Positions 18,215 through 27,391 of a stretch of DNA of 41,328 bases are shown here, piece by piece. The notes under the pieces are model-generated. The model had not been told where the DNA came from. It did not search any database and was given only the letters and a program-made list of their open reading frames with translations. The translations under genes were made by a program, and so were the position numbers. The DNA comes from an uncultured Gammaproteobacteria bacterium (GTDB lineage: Bacteria > Pseudomonadota > Gammaproteobacteria > DRJJ01). Position 1 is the stretch's first letter; each line of letters starts with the position of its first letter. The stretch spans positions 1 through 41,328 of the forward strand of contig CAMYJU010000023.1 in assembly GCA_947258795.1 (NCBI GenBank). Reading direction: 5' to 3'.

Positions 18215-18982
18215 TCAGGCGGCATCCTGATCTTCAACCGCCCGTTTGCTGACCGGCAGATAGGTCATCAGCATTTCGCGCATGACACGCGGGTTGATAC
18301 CTTCCTGTATCGAATTGATCGCCTCGAGAATCAGGCTTTTGTTCAGTCGTTCCTCATCGCTGCGATGCGCCAGTTTGTCGGCAATTGGCAGCGCGATGAC
18401 TGTAGCGACTATCGCACCATACAAGGTAGTAAGCAACGCTACCGCCATCGCCGGACCAATCTGTTTCGGGTCGTTCATGTTCGACAACATTTGCACCAGA
18501 CCGATCAACGTGCCGATCATACCCATGGCCGGTGATACGTCACCCAGGGCCTTGAAGATGGCCTGACCTTTTTCGTGCCGTTCAATAGTCAGGTTGATGT
18601 CCTTGGACAGCATCGCGCGAATAATCTCCGGCTCCTGCCCGTCCACACAAAACTGCACACCACGTTTCAGAAATGGATTGTCGATCTCCACGCTTTCCAG
18701 GCCCAGCAGACCTTCCTTTCGGGCAATATTGGCCAGCTCGACACCCTGCTCGACCAGATCGACCGGGCTTTCGGATTTATGCAAAAAGGCCTTCAACGCA
18801 ACCTTGAAAGCGCCTAAGGTGTGAGACATTGGAAACTTCATCAACACCACCAGCAGCGATCCGCACACCACGATCAGTATCGACGGCACGTTGATAAAAA
18901 CCAGCACACTGCCACCCACAAAGATGGCGGCCGTAATAATACCCAGGGCACCCAGTAATCCGATTAACGTCGCCAGATCCAC
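18215..18982 (-). CDS. motA: flagellar stator protein MotA/PomA
   Basis: Four-helix stator subunit of about 255 residues that, with MotB, conducts ions to power rotation. PomA-type features are visible: VDLATLIGLLGALG at the start, INVPSILIVVCGSLLVVLMKFP, the proline-rich DVSPAMGMIGTLIGLVQML, and the ADKLAHRSDEERLNKSLI cytoplasmic segment. The GTG at 18982 is preferred because AGGAGA lies about 8 bp upstream and PomA homologues begin MDLATLLG; a longer frame reaching 19039 has no such support. It is 38 bp upstream of motB and preceded by a sigma-28-type promoter. Confidence 0.93.
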   Translation of the reverse strand: MDLATLIGLLGALGIITAAIFVGGSVLVFINVPSILIVVCGSLLVVLMKFPMSHTLGAFKVALKAFLHKSESPVDLVEQGVELANIARKEGLLGLESVEIDNPFLKRGVQFCVDGQEPEIIRAMLSKDINLTIERHEKGQAIFKALGDVSPAMGMIGTLIGLVQMLSNMNDPKQIGPAMAVALLTTLYGAIVATVIALPIADKLAHRSDEERLNKSLILEAINSIQEGINPRVMREMLMTYLPVSKRAVEDQDAA

Positions 18983-19044
18983 AGCGAATCTCTCCTGATA
19001 ACGGTTAAAGTCCAGCTTCGGGGTCATCCCCGAATACACACCGT

Positions 19045-19071
19045 TTATCGGCCAGCGGGCGTCATTTCTTA
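19045..19071 (-). promoter_or_regulatory. sigma-28 (FliA) type promoter for motA-motB-pilZ
   Basis: On the minus strand TAAGAAAT, an 11-bp spacer and a perfect GCCGATAA match the class III flagellar consensus TAAAGTTT-N11-GCCGATAA (full -10, partial -35). It lies about 65 bp upstream of the motA GTG. This places the stator genes in the late flagellar regulon. Confidence 0.7.
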
Positions 19072-19230
19072 ACCGCTAACAAACACTTATTCACCAGGCA
19101 GACCGTTTATTACCATTCTTTTATTATGGTAAAATAAGCCTATGAATATCAACGTTGTTGTATCGCTGTCGCGTCAAATAAGGCGTAGATAGATTTGGAA
19201 AGACACCAAATAGGGTCTACAACAAGTAAT

Positions 19231-20544
19231 TTATTGTGGTTGTAGCGCAAGGACCGGCGCGGTAACAACATGCAGACAGGCATGGGCCTCGCGCAGGGCC
19301 TGCTCTGCCTGCGCAGGGGTATCGGCCCGGGCAAAGATAAAGCCCAGGTAACTGGCTCCCTCCGGCAAGGGGGTCAGTTCATATCCCTGCCGAATACTGA
19401 TCTCCAGATCGACTATGCCGGGGACCTTGATCGCATCACTGACTCCCTCCACCCGGCGCAGGATGCCTTGCTGCCTGATCGGGATCATCAACACACCGGC
19501 CGCACCGCTCATCGTCGATATTTCGGAAGGCATACCAGCCGCCCGGGCGAGGATGATAGACTCCAGAGACTGCCCGGTCGCAAAACGGATCAACCGTGCG
19601 CATTGCCCACCGATGGACCTCGATGCCAGTTCCAGCAGCCAGGCATCGCCAGCATCCAGACGACATTCGGCGTGGACAGGTCCTTCGCGCAGGCCATAGG
19701 CCGAACAGGCCTGGGCGACACGCAGCCGCACCTTTTCCAGCAATTCAGGCGCATGTCGTGACGGCGTGATGTAATAGGTCTCTTCGAAGTACGGGCCGTC
19801 CAGCGGATCGGGCTTGTCAAAAAAGGCCAGCGGCAACAACTCACCATCAAAAAGCAGACCCTCAAATGCCAGTTCAGGCCCTTCGAGAAAGGATTCGATC
19901 AGCATATGCCGGCGCTCGTATTCATCCGGCAGGCCTTCCTGGTCGAGTATCCGTCCGATGCGGTTCACGGCCTGTGCAAGTGCCGCCGGGGTATCAGCCC
20001 GAATCACGCCACGGCTGCCCGATAGTGATAATGGCTTGACGACACAGGGGTAAGCGAAATTATCGATTTGTTTTTCCAGCGGTTGATCGCGGTTGATCAG
20101 CCGGAAATCCGGAACCGGCAGACCGGCCTGCCGCTGCCGCTCGCGCGCCAGATCCTTGCGTCGTGACAGCCGTGCTGCTTCCGCGGTGTTGTGACGCAGA
20201 CCCAGGCCGGCCGCCAGTTGCGCGGCAATCTCGATGGTGGTGTCATCGGTGCCGACGACGGCCTGAACGGGTGATGCCTGAAGCCGTTTACGGATCAGTT
20301 GCAAGGCCTGTTGCGGCCTGGAAAAATCGACATGCATGCCCTCGTCGAGCTGACTGACCAGTGCATGTTCACCCTCGGAAACCACCAGGCACTCCATACC
20401 CAGTTGGCGGGCTGCCTGCAAATAGGGAGCAATACGATAGCTGTTCGGCGGGGCGACCAGCAGGACGCGGGAGACCGCTTGATCACGGTCCCCGCTCAGA
20501 GAATTCAGCCGCAACCGCCGCCAGCCGCGCCACAGGCGCCGCAT
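19231..20544 (-). CDS. ATP-grasp ligase with LAL_C2-like C-terminus
   Basis: An ATP-dependent carboxylate-amine ligase-like protein of up to 437 residues. An N-terminal Rossmann-like part (RVLLVAPPNSYRIAPYLQAA) is followed by an ATP-grasp fold with PCVVKPLSLSGSRGVIRA (ATP loop), MLIESFLEGPELAFEGLL and the metal-binding end AWLLELASRSIGG. The C-terminal segment GVLMIPIRQQGILRRVEGV resembles the LAL_C2 domain of L-amino-acid ligases. The substrate is unknown. The ATG at 20544 overlaps the end of the upstream A-type carrier by 40 bp; a TTG start close to that carrier's stop is an alternative. Probably co-transcribed with the carrier. Confidence 0.8.
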   Translation of the reverse strand: MRRLWRGWRRLRLNSLSGDRDQAVSRVLLVAPPNSYRIAPYLQAARQLGMECLVVSEGEHALVSQLDEGMHVDFSRPQQALQLIRKRLQASPVQAVVGTDDTTIEIAAQLAAGLGLRHNTAEAARLSRRKDLARERQRQAGLPVPDFRLINRDQPLEKQIDNFAYPCVVKPLSLSGSRGVIRADTPAALAQAVNRIGRILDQEGLPDEYERRHMLIESFLEGPELAFEGLLFDGELLPLAFFDKPDPLDGPYFEETYYITPSRHAPELLEKVRLRVAQACSAYGLREGPVHAECRLDAGDAWLLELASRSIGGQCARLIRFATGQSLESIILARAAGMPSEISTMSGAAGVLMIPIRQQGILRRVEGVSDAIKVPGIVDLEISIRQGYELTPLPEGASYLGFIFARADTPAQAEQALREAHACLHVVTAPVLALQPQ

Positions 20545-20897
20545 GTACCGGAACCGCCGGTTGCCTGGAAGACGTTATTGAAAACAAAACTGGCACCGGT
20601 TGGCCGTTCGACATAGTCGATCTCAACACCGCGTAAATAGCCCAGCGCCACACTGTCGACATACACCTTGAACTTGCCGGCATCGAGCACGGTATCGTAA
20701 TCATTACGCGCATCGGTAAAGGTCATGCCGTAGGTCATGCCACCACAGCCACCGCCGCTGACATAGATACGCACCGCTTCGATCTCGTCGTCCGCGTCAT
20801 CCATTAATTCATCGATTTTTTCACCTGCCAGATCACTGATCTTGATGTCCTCGGGACTCAGATCAGATTGAAACATGGCTTCTGCTGTTTGTGCCAT
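20505..20897 (-). CDS. HesB/IscA-like A-type Fe-S carrier with Gly/Cys-rich tail
   Basis: A 130-residue HesB-fold protein. The core VRIYVSGGGCGGMTYGMTF holds the first conserved cysteine, and the end GTCGACGAAGGGCG replaces the usual CGCG with a Gly/Ala-rich tail carrying three cysteines. An acidic N-terminal extension of about 25 residues precedes the domain. The ATG at 20897 follows GGAG; an upstream in-frame TTG is discarded. It overlaps the ATP-grasp gene and is divergent from the Fur-controlled porin operon, so the shared intergenic Fur box could affect both. A role in Fe-S transfer is inferred from the family. Confidence 0.85.
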   Translation of the reverse strand: MAQTAEAMFQSDLSPEDIKISDLAGEKIDELMDDADDEIEAVRIYVSGGGCGGMTYGMTFTDARNDYDTVLDAGKFKVYVDSVALGYLRGVEIDYVERPTGASFVFNNVFQATGGSGTCGACGAAGGGCG

Positions 20898-21076
20898 AAC
20901 ACTCTCCAATATCAGACTTGTATACCCGGATAGTATGGTCAGTTGCCAACTGAATCAAGTAAACACCCGGCAATCTGTAATGGAATTGTCATATCATCAG
21001 CCCGGACTAAAACCCTGTCTTTAAAACTATCTATTTATTTCAATTAGTTATATCAATATCCGAGTTATTTGCTATT

Positions 21077-21098
21077 GCTAATGATAATGATTTGCATT
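21077..21098 (+). promoter_or_regulatory. Fur box upstream of the porin operon
   Basis: GCTAATGATAATGATTTGCATT contains two consecutive GATAAT/GATTTG-type hexamers of the Fur consensus (AATGATAATGAT). It lies 66-87 bp upstream of the porin start in the divergent region shared with the A-type carrier gene. Confidence 0.7.
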
Positions 21099-21163
21099 TA
21101 GCTTTTTATTTGAATAGAATGGACAACCACAAATACAGAGATTTATTTTCAGGAGTATCAACC

Positions 21164-22393
21164 ATGTTACAAACTACCCGATTAATGGCTGTGGTGTTGC
21201 TGGGCTTCTCATTACCGGTCTACGCCGCCAGCGACACCCCACCCGATATGAAGACCATGTGGAAACTGTTGCAACAGCAGCAGGCCGAAATCAAGAAGCT
21301 CAAGACCGAGAACAAACGCCTGTCCGAAAAGGTCGACATGGCCGGTGATATGGCCGAAGAGGCAATCAAGACACAGTCAAGCGCACATAAGGTGGCCCCG
21401 TCGGGGACCTCTATGCACAAGACGCATGGAGCGAATATGCAAAAAACCAGTATTGGCGGCTATGGCGAACTGCATTACAACAATCTCGACAGCAAGAATG
21501 AGATCGACTTCCACCGCTTTGTATTGTTCTTTGGACATGAGTTTAGTGACTCGATCCGCTTTTTCTCGGAACTGGAACTGGAACACTCACTCGCCGGTGA
21601 AGGTAAGGAAGGTGAGGTTGAGCTGGAGCAGGCCTATGTCGAGATGGATCTGGGCGAAAACCACCATGCCAAGGCCGGTCTGTTCCTGCTCCCGGTCGGT
21701 ATCCTGAACGAGACCCACGAACCAAACACTTTCTATGGCGTCGAGCGCAATCCGGTTGAAAAGAACATAATCCCGACTACCTGGTGGGAAGGCGGCGTTG
21801 GGGCGAATGGTCAGATCGCTCCGGGATGGTCATACGATGTCGCCATTACCTCAGGTCTTAAAGTTGGCAGTGACTACAAGATCCGTGGCGGTAGACAGAA
21901 GGTTTCCGAAGCCGTTGCCAATGACCTGGCCTATATCGGCAGGATCAAGTGGACCGCTATCCCGGGTATCGAACTGGCTGCCACCGCGCAGTACCAGGAA
22001 GACATCACCCAGGGCAACGACCCGACTGCCGGCAGCGCCACCCTGATCGAAACCCACGCCGTGATACGCAAGGGTCCCTATGGCCTGCGTGCACTGTATG
22101 CGCAGTGGGATCTTGATGGCAGTGGCCCGGCAGCAGTCGGTAAAGACGAACAGCACGGCTGGTATATCGAACCGTCCTACCGGATCAATAACAACTTCGG
22201 TGTGTTTGCACGCTACAATGAGTGGGATAACAGTGACGGTAGCGGCAGCACGACTGATACAAAAAATGAACAGTGGAACCTGGGTGTGAACTACTGGCCA
22301 CACGAAAATGTTGTACTGAAACTGGATGTCCAGGACCAGAGTGGCGCCAAAGATGACGATGGCTTCAATCTGGGTGTCGGCTACCAGTTCTAA
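21164..22393 (+). CDS. outer-membrane porin, Fur-box controlled
   Basis: A 409-residue outer-membrane beta-barrel protein. A signal peptide (about 1-22, cleaved after VYA) is followed by a coiled coil (about 28-60) as in trimeric or murein-associated porins, a Met/His-containing linker, then a porin barrel from SIGGYGELHYN onward with alternating strands and a C-terminal NLGVGYQF ending in Phe, the BAM recognition signal. It resembles the phosphate-selective porin O/P superfamily in layout. The ATG at 21164 is chosen because AGGAGT lies upstream. With the Fur box and the two redox-type genes that follow, it likely serves iron acquisition; the substrate is not known. Confidence 0.85.
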   Translation: MLQTTRLMAVVLLGFSLPVYAASDTPPDMKTMWKLLQQQQAEIKKLKTENKRLSEKVDMAGDMAEEAIKTQSSAHKVAPSGTSMHKTHGANMQKTSIGGYGELHYNNLDSKNEIDFHRFVLFFGHEFSDSIRFFSELELEHSLAGEGKEGEVELEQAYVEMDLGENHHAKAGLFLLPVGILNETHEPNTFYGVERNPVEKNIIPTTWWEGGVGANGQIAPGWSYDVAITSGLKVGSDYKIRGGRQKVSEAVANDLAYIGRIKWTAIPGIELAATAQYQEDITQGNDPTAGSATLIETHAVIRKGPYGLRALYAQWDLDGSGPAAVGKDEQHGWYIEPSYRINNNFGVFARYNEWDNSDGSGSTTDTKNEQWNLGVNYWPHENVVLKLDVQDQSGAKDDDGFNLGVGYQF

Positions 22394-22411
22394 TACCGAT
22401 ATAATCGGTAT

Positions 22412-22984
22412 ATGAAAGCGGTAATCAACATTCACACGTCTGACGTCGGCAGCAGCCTTTTGTGGTTGCTGCCGTTCGTCATTCTTGCTCTGCTGTTCTA
22501 CGGAAACGTCTGGGCACGTGGTGTCTACCAGGAACCCGATGCATTTGTGCAGGAGGCATTTGATGGCAAGCCACCCGAGGCGCGACTACTGTGGCTGACC
22601 AGCGGCATTCGCCCAAAAGCTAAACAGATACTGGGTCATGAACCGGCAACCAGGCGCGTCCGCTACTGGACCAGTAACGGACGCAGTGTCTGGATACTGG
22701 ATGAAATCGGCAAGGACCAACCCATCACCACCGGTTTTATTGTCAACCAGGGCAAACTGGAAAAAGTGAAGATACTGGTATTCCGCGAAAGCCGCGGATA
22801 CGAGGTGCGTTATCCGTCCTTCACCGACCAGTTCAACCAGGCCGGACTGACTAACAATATGGGACTGGACCGGAACATCGACGGCATCTCCGGCGCAACC
22901 CTGTCTGTACGCGCGGTGAGCAAGCTTTCGCGACTGGCCCTGTACTATCACGCTATCATTCAGAAAAACAATGACGCACCCTAG
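22412..22984 (+). CDS. FMN-binding domain membrane protein
   Basis: A 190-residue protein with one N-terminal transmembrane helix (about 14-33) and an extracytoplasmic FMN-binding domain. The motif DGISGATLSVRAV near residue 155-167 matches the S/TGAT-S/T site at which FMN is covalently attached in NqrC/RnfG-type domains. It follows the porin by 18 bp and overlaps the PepSY gene by 14 bp, so the three form one operon. A role in periplasmic electron transfer, perhaps to ferric chelates, is inferred from the Fur box and neighbours. Confidence 0.85.
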   Translation: MKAVINIHTSDVGSSLLWLLPFVILALLFYGNVWARGVYQEPDAFVQEAFDGKPPEARLLWLTSGIRPKAKQILGHEPATRRVRYWTSNGRSVWILDEIGKDQPITTGFIVNQGKLEKVKILVFRESRGYEVRYPSFTDQFNQAGLTNNMGLDRNIDGISGATLSVRAVSKLSRLALYYHAIIQKNNDAP

Positions 22985-23759
22985 CCGGCACAAACGCAGA
23001 AAAAAATGGCATTCATTGTATGTATGGCACCGCTATATCGGCCTGACTGCGGCCCTGTTTGTGTTACTGCTCGCGACTACCGGCCTGGCGCTCAATCACT
23101 ATACCTCACTCGGTCTGGATAAACGCTTTGTAACAAACCAGTGGCTACTGGATACGCTTGAGATCAGGCCCCCAGATACGGCCAGCAGCTATCAGCACCA
23201 GGGTCACCAGACCGTATTGCTCGAGCCTTTACTCTGGCTGGATAACAGACAACTGGCGGGCGAGTATCACAGTGTCACCGGTCTGATCCGTACGGACGAC
23301 ATGCTGATTCTGGCAACGCCCGGGGAACTGCAACTGTTCAGCATCCAGGGCGAGCTGATCGATCGCCTGCGTAGCCAGGACGGCTTGCCTAACGCGATAC
23401 GACGCATCGGTCTGTCGGACCAGGGGCGTCTGGTTATCGAGACACCATTAGGCCGGTTTAAGGCAGACCGGGACATGCTGAAATGGCAAGGCTGGAGTGG
23501 CGAGGCCGCCTGGTCGACTGCCGTCGATATCGATCCGCCCAGACTGCAACAACTGCAACAGCGCTGGCGCAATCAGGCTCTGAGCTGGGGCAAGATCATT
23601 CTTAAGTTGCACACCGGCAGATTGTTCGGCAACAAGGGTGTGCTGGTCATGGATGGCGCCGCGATCCTGCTGGTGTTCCTGTCGATCAGTGGCTTGTGGC
23701 TGTGGTTGCGCATTATGATACGCCAGAGAAAACACCGAAAACACCGGCATCACTCATAA
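22971..23759 (+). CDS. PepSY-associated transmembrane protein
   Basis: A 262-residue inner-membrane protein. The start HSLYVWHRYIGLTAALFVLLLATTG is the typical PepSY_TM helix with the HRYIG histidine motif (short form quoted: WHRYIGLTAALFVLLL). A periplasmic domain of about 150 residues follows, then a second helix pair region with LKLHTGRLFGNKG and a C-terminal helix ILLVFLSISGLWLWLRI before a basic tail. Members of the PepSY_TM group, such as PiuB, are found with siderophore uptake and reductase genes and may carry heme between paired histidines. Translation is coupled to the FMN-binding gene by overlap. Confidence 0.82.
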   Translation: MTHPSRHKRRKKWHSLYVWHRYIGLTAALFVLLLATTGLALNHYTSLGLDKRFVTNQWLLDTLEIRPPDTASSYQHQGHQTVLLEPLLWLDNRQLAGEYHSVTGLIRTDDMLILATPGELQLFSIQGELIDRLRSQDGLPNAIRRIGLSDQGRLVIETPLGRFKADRDMLKWQGWSGEAAWSTAVDIDPPRLQQLQQRWRNQALSWGKIILKLHTGRLFGNKGVLVMDGAAILLVFLSISGLWLWLRIMIRQRKHRKHRHHS

Positions 23760-23773
23760 GCTGTTTCAATCGA

Positions 23774-24112
23774 TTAGCGATAGCGCATGCGCACGCCATG
23801 CTCGAGTGACAGTGTAATCTCTTCTGGCATCAGTTCAGCCGGGAACAGCACCCCGGATATACGGGCGTCGTGTATACTCGCCCCTTGCAGATTGGCCTGA
23901 CTCAGGTCCACACCTCGTAAATCAGTTTTACGGAAATAACAGTTGGACAGATCCAGGCCGCTGGCATCGATGCCTTGCAGGTTCATATTGCGGAAATCAA
24001 AGCCGCTCATACTCACCGTTTCCCCACCGGTCTTTTTTTGATTAAAGGTTTCGACATCACCGGCACGCAGCAACTGGTACATCGGCTCATCTGATATGAT
24101 CGGCTTGCCCAT
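23774..24112 (-). CDS. pentapeptide-repeat protein
   Basis: A 112-residue soluble protein whose middle (about 37-85) shows A(D/N)LXX-type repeats: FRNMNLQGIDASGLDLSNCYF and RKTDLRGVDLSQANLQGAS. This makes roughly eight pentapeptides forming a short right-handed quadrilateral helix. The flanks are not recognised. It follows ptsP by 22 bp on the same strand, so it may be co-transcribed. Function unknown. Confidence 0.8.
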   Translation of the reverse strand: MGKPIISDEPMYQLLRAGDVETFNQKKTGGETVSMSGFDFRNMNLQGIDASGLDLSNCYFRKTDLRGVDLSQANLQGASIHDARISGVLFPAELMPEEITLSLEHGVRMRYR

Positions 24113-24134
24113 TATAAGTCACCCTTCATTGTTA

Positions 24135-26402
24135 TTATCCACCGGCTCGGATCAACCGTCCCAGTCCCGCCTCGATCAATGCCTGGTTCAGTTCATCGCG
24201 GATTGATCTGGCGTTCTCCATACTCAGTGCGCGGGTCAACAGCTCTTTTGCGTGGCGGCGCGTAAAACTGCGTATCACCCATTTGACCTGTGGTAACTGC
24301 GTGGTTGACATGCTCAGACTGTCGACCCCCATACCTAATAATAGCACCACTGCAGCCGGATCACCGGACATCTCGCCACAGATACTGACCGGCCTGTTGT
24401 ATAAACGACCGGCGTTAACAACCTGCATCACCGCCTGTAACACGGCCGGATGCAATGAGTCGTACAGCTTGGCCACGCGCGAGTTGTTTCGATCTACCGC
24501 CAGCATGTACTGGGTCAGGTCATTGGTACCGACCGAAAGAAAATCCACTCGTGTGACGATCTGTTCGACCTGGTATACCGATGAAGGCACCTCGATCATC
24601 ACGCCGACGTCAGGCCAGGTGAGATGTTCATCTTCCTCATCCAGCTCTTCGAATGCCTGGTCGATAAGATTCAGGGCCACCTGCACCTCCTCGACATCAG
24701 TCACCATCGGCAACATCACGCGCAGATTACCGAGACCGGCATTGGCACGCATCGCAGCACGAATCTGGGTCAGAAATATTTCCGGGTGATCCAGCGTGAC
24801 ACGGATACCACGCCATCCTAAAAACGGGTTTTCTTCATGGATCGGAAAATAGGGCAAGGATTTGTCACCACCGATATCCAGGGTACGCAAGGTCACCGGA
24901 CGCGGGTGAAACGATTCCAGCACATGCCGGTAGATACGCGTCTGCTCTTCCTCGCCGGGGAAATGGTCGCGTGCCATGAATGGCACCTCGGTGCGATACA
25001 GACCTATACCCTCGGCACCGCTTTCCACCGATGGCCCGATATCGGCCAGCAGCCCGGTATTGACGTATAGCGATACCCTAGCACCATCCACGGTCTCGGC
25101 AGACAAATCGCGTAACGCATCCAGTTCATGGTTAAGCTCCACCTGCTCGTCCAGCAGGCGGTCGTATTCCTGCTGGACCACGGAAGACGGTTCTATATAG
25201 ATACGGCCCTGATAACCATCGGCGATGACCATGCAGCCGTCGGCACGACTCAGATCCAGGTCGGCTACGCCCATTACCGCCGGGACACCCATCGCCCGCG
25301 CCAGGATAGCCGCATGAGAAGATTGTGAGCCACGCACCGAGATGATGCCACCGAGCTTGATCGGCGCCAGCTGCGCCAGCTGGGTCGCGCTGATCTCTTC
25401 ACCCATGATCACGCTGCCCTCTGTAACCTGTTCGAGCGGGTCGGCCTTTTCCTGCAAAATCATCAGCAACCGGCGGCCAATCTCGCGCATATCCTCTGCA
25501 CGTTCGCGCAAATAGCTGTCACCCATTTCTTCAAAACGGCGTATTTGCCGCAAGACCACGCGCCTGACCGCGCCCTCGGCCCAGTTACCGGCGTGTATTT
25601 CCTTGATCGTGCCCTGGATCAGGGTTTCGCTGTTCAGCATTAGCAGATAGGCGTCAAACAGGGCGTAGTCTTCCTGCGGCAACAATTGCCGCATGCGTTC
25701 CTTCAGATTCAGCATCTCCTTTTGCAGAATGGTAACTGCGGTCTTGAAACGGGCGACCTCGTCTTCAACGTCCTTGCATTGACGGTCAGGGATACTTTGC
25801 AGACGCATCGGCGAATACAACACCAGGGCCTTGCCGATACCGATACCCTGTGAACCGGGTACACCGAGCAAATAACGCTCATGCGCTGGCCGGTTGAGCG
25901 ATTGCGATTCAGTGGCGCTCATCAGTGCCTCGGCATGGGCGATGGAACCGGCCAGTTGCGCGGCCAGTGTTACCAGAAAGGCGACCTGGTCCTCATCGAA
26001 ACGACAGACGCGCTTGCGCTGCACCACCAGTACACCCAGCACCTTGCGTTGCTGGATAATCGGCACACCCAGGAAGGAGTGATACTCGTCTTCATTCAGT
26101 TCGGCGACATGGACGAATTCCTTGTGATTTCTGGCATCCGCCAGGTTGACCGGTTCCGCCCGTCTGGCGATCAGCCCGACCAGTCCCTCGTTCATATTCA
26201 ACCGCACTGCACCGGGCATACGCAGATCCAGACCATTGGTAATCATCATGATCAGTTGTTCCTGCTCGAAGTCGCTCAGATATACCGAGACGACCTCCGC
26301 GGACAGAATGGACTGCACACCACGCACGATGATTTGCAGCAAATCATCAAGATCCTGTGCGGCATTGGCTTCCTGGGTCAGACGTTGCAGTGTTTCCAGC
26401 AT
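24135..26402 (-). CDS. ptsP: PEP-protein phosphotransferase PtsP (nitrogen PTS enzyme I)
   Basis: Transfers phosphate from phosphoenolpyruvate to NPr in the nitrogen-related PTS. The 755 residues show an N-terminal GAF domain (about 1-160), the EI N-domain, the phosphohistidine at about His363 in GSQSSHAAILARAMG, and the PEP-binding TIM barrel with TLDIGGDKSLPYF, FLSVGTNDLTQYMLAVDRNN and ICGEMSGDP. The start MLETLQRLTQEANAAQDL matches family members. In Pseudomonas-type genomes it lies next to rppH and a HAD phosphatase, as here. The 257-bp gap to rppH (26403-26659) shows nothing recognisable. Confidence 0.95.
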   Translation of the reverse strand: MLETLQRLTQEANAAQDLDDLLQIIVRGVQSILSAEVVSVYLSDFEQEQLIMMITNGLDLRMPGAVRLNMNEGLVGLIARRAEPVNLADARNHKEFVHVAELNEDEYHSFLGVPIIQQRKVLGVLVVQRKRVCRFDEDQVAFLVTLAAQLAGSIAHAEALMSATESQSLNRPAHERYLLGVPGSQGIGIGKALVLYSPMRLQSIPDRQCKDVEDEVARFKTAVTILQKEMLNLKERMRQLLPQEDYALFDAYLLMLNSETLIQGTIKEIHAGNWAEGAVRRVVLRQIRRFEEMGDSYLRERAEDMREIGRRLLMILQEKADPLEQVTEGSVIMGEEISATQLAQLAPIKLGGIISVRGSQSSHAAILARAMGVPAVMGVADLDLSRADGCMVIADGYQGRIYIEPSSVVQQEYDRLLDEQVELNHELDALRDLSAETVDGARVSLYVNTGLLADIGPSVESGAEGIGLYRTEVPFMARDHFPGEEEQTRIYRHVLESFHPRPVTLRTLDIGGDKSLPYFPIHEENPFLGWRGIRVTLDHPEIFLTQIRAAMRANAGLGNLRVMLPMVTDVEEVQVALNLIDQAFEELDEEDEHLTWPDVGVMIEVPSSVYQVEQIVTRVDFLSVGTNDLTQYMLAVDRNNSRVAKLYDSLHPAVLQAVMQVVNAGRLYNRPVSICGEMSGDPAAVVLLLGMGVDSLSMSTTQLPQVKWVIRSFTRRHAKELLTRALSMENARSIRDELNQALIEAGLGRLIRAGG

Positions 26403-26659
26403 GTCAGAATGTTATATCTTCTCTCCCCTCCCCATGTTCAGCCAGCAAACCAGAAGCAGAAGCCAGGGCTCCCGGGAGGGTTTTGTTTAATACGCGACGC
26501 AACAGGCTAATGCGCGTCAAGGCAATACAGGCATCATGCAGGATTTGGCCTGGCTTTACCAGTAAGTATTTATTCTATAGGGATTTATCGACCCGGATGG
26601 ATAATCAGGCCGGGATAGACAGACGCCAAAACGGTAGATCCGGCACTGCTAACGGTGCA

Positions 26660-27187
26660 TTAGCGCCTCAAACCGTAGCGACCGCGTCGACGGATCTTTT
26701 TCTGTGATACATTCGGGAAGATCAAGGGTTCAAATTCCTTCAAGGCCTTTTCATAAACCTTGCGCTTGAACGACACCACTTCCCGTAAAGGCAGCCAGTA
26801 ATCCACCCAACGCCAGTGGTCGAACTCGGGCTTGTCGCTGTTGCCCAGTTTAACCAACCCGTCGTCACCGTTCAGGCGCAGCAGATACCATTTCTGTTTC
26901 TGCCCAATGCACAATGGCCGGGCTTCATAGCGGATCAGGTGTTTGGGTAACTGATAGCGCAGCCAGCTGCTAGTGCAGCTGACGATCTCGACATCGTCCA
27001 CACTCAGCCCGATTTCTTCGGACAACTCACGATACAGGGCCTGCTCATGGGTCTCACCCTTCTTGATACCGCCCTGCGGAAACTGCCAGGCGTCTTTGCC
27101 GCCGACACGGCGCGCCCACAGCACCTTACCCTCGGCACTGCTGACGATAATCCCCACATTGGCACGGTACCCGTCTGCGTCTATCAC
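26660..27187 (-). CDS. rppH: RNA pyrophosphohydrolase
   Basis: Nudix hydrolase of 175 residues that removes pyrophosphate from 5'-triphosphorylated mRNA and so starts decay. The Nudix box GX5EX7REUXEEXGU is complete in [20 protein letters not shown]...GL. It starts [15 protein letters not shown], typical of RppH, and has the C-terminal FEPLIF segment and a basic tail [10 protein letters not shown]. It is divergent from the HAD gene. Confidence 0.95.
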   Translation of the reverse strand: MIDADGYRANVGIIVSSAEGKVLWARRVGGKDAWQFPQGGIKKGETHEQALYRELSEEIGLSVDDVEIVSCTSSWLRYQLPKHLIRYEARPLCIGQKQKWYLLRLNGDDGLVKLGNSDKPEFDHWRWVDYWLPLREVVSFKRKVYEKALKEFEPLIFPNVSQKKIRRRGRYGLRR

Positions 27188-27391
27188 CTTGTTTTCCCTT
27201 AATCTATCTTGCTATGCTATTTTCCACATTTCTGCAAGGGTATCAAATTAGCATTTCGTCAAATACTAACCTTTCCCGCGGAGACTGTTATAAAACGCAC
27301 ATAATAGCCTGCAATACAATTAAAGGCTAATCAAATACATAGCGTCCATGTATACTAGCGCATTGATATTCTGGAGGTTCGGGAAGGCAAC

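Noticed and set aside
18983-19039. Extended N terminus for MotA up to 19039
   Set aside because: PomA-type proteins begin at MDLATL; the AGGAGA site fits the GTG at 18982, and the sigma-28 promoter would leave almost no leader for the longer form.
19142-19192. Tiny frame MNINVVVSLSRQIRRR after an AT-rich hairpin-like stretch, a possible leader peptide
   Set aside because: It is followed only by convergent-side DNA of the ATP-grasp gene; no downstream plus-strand gene would be regulated.
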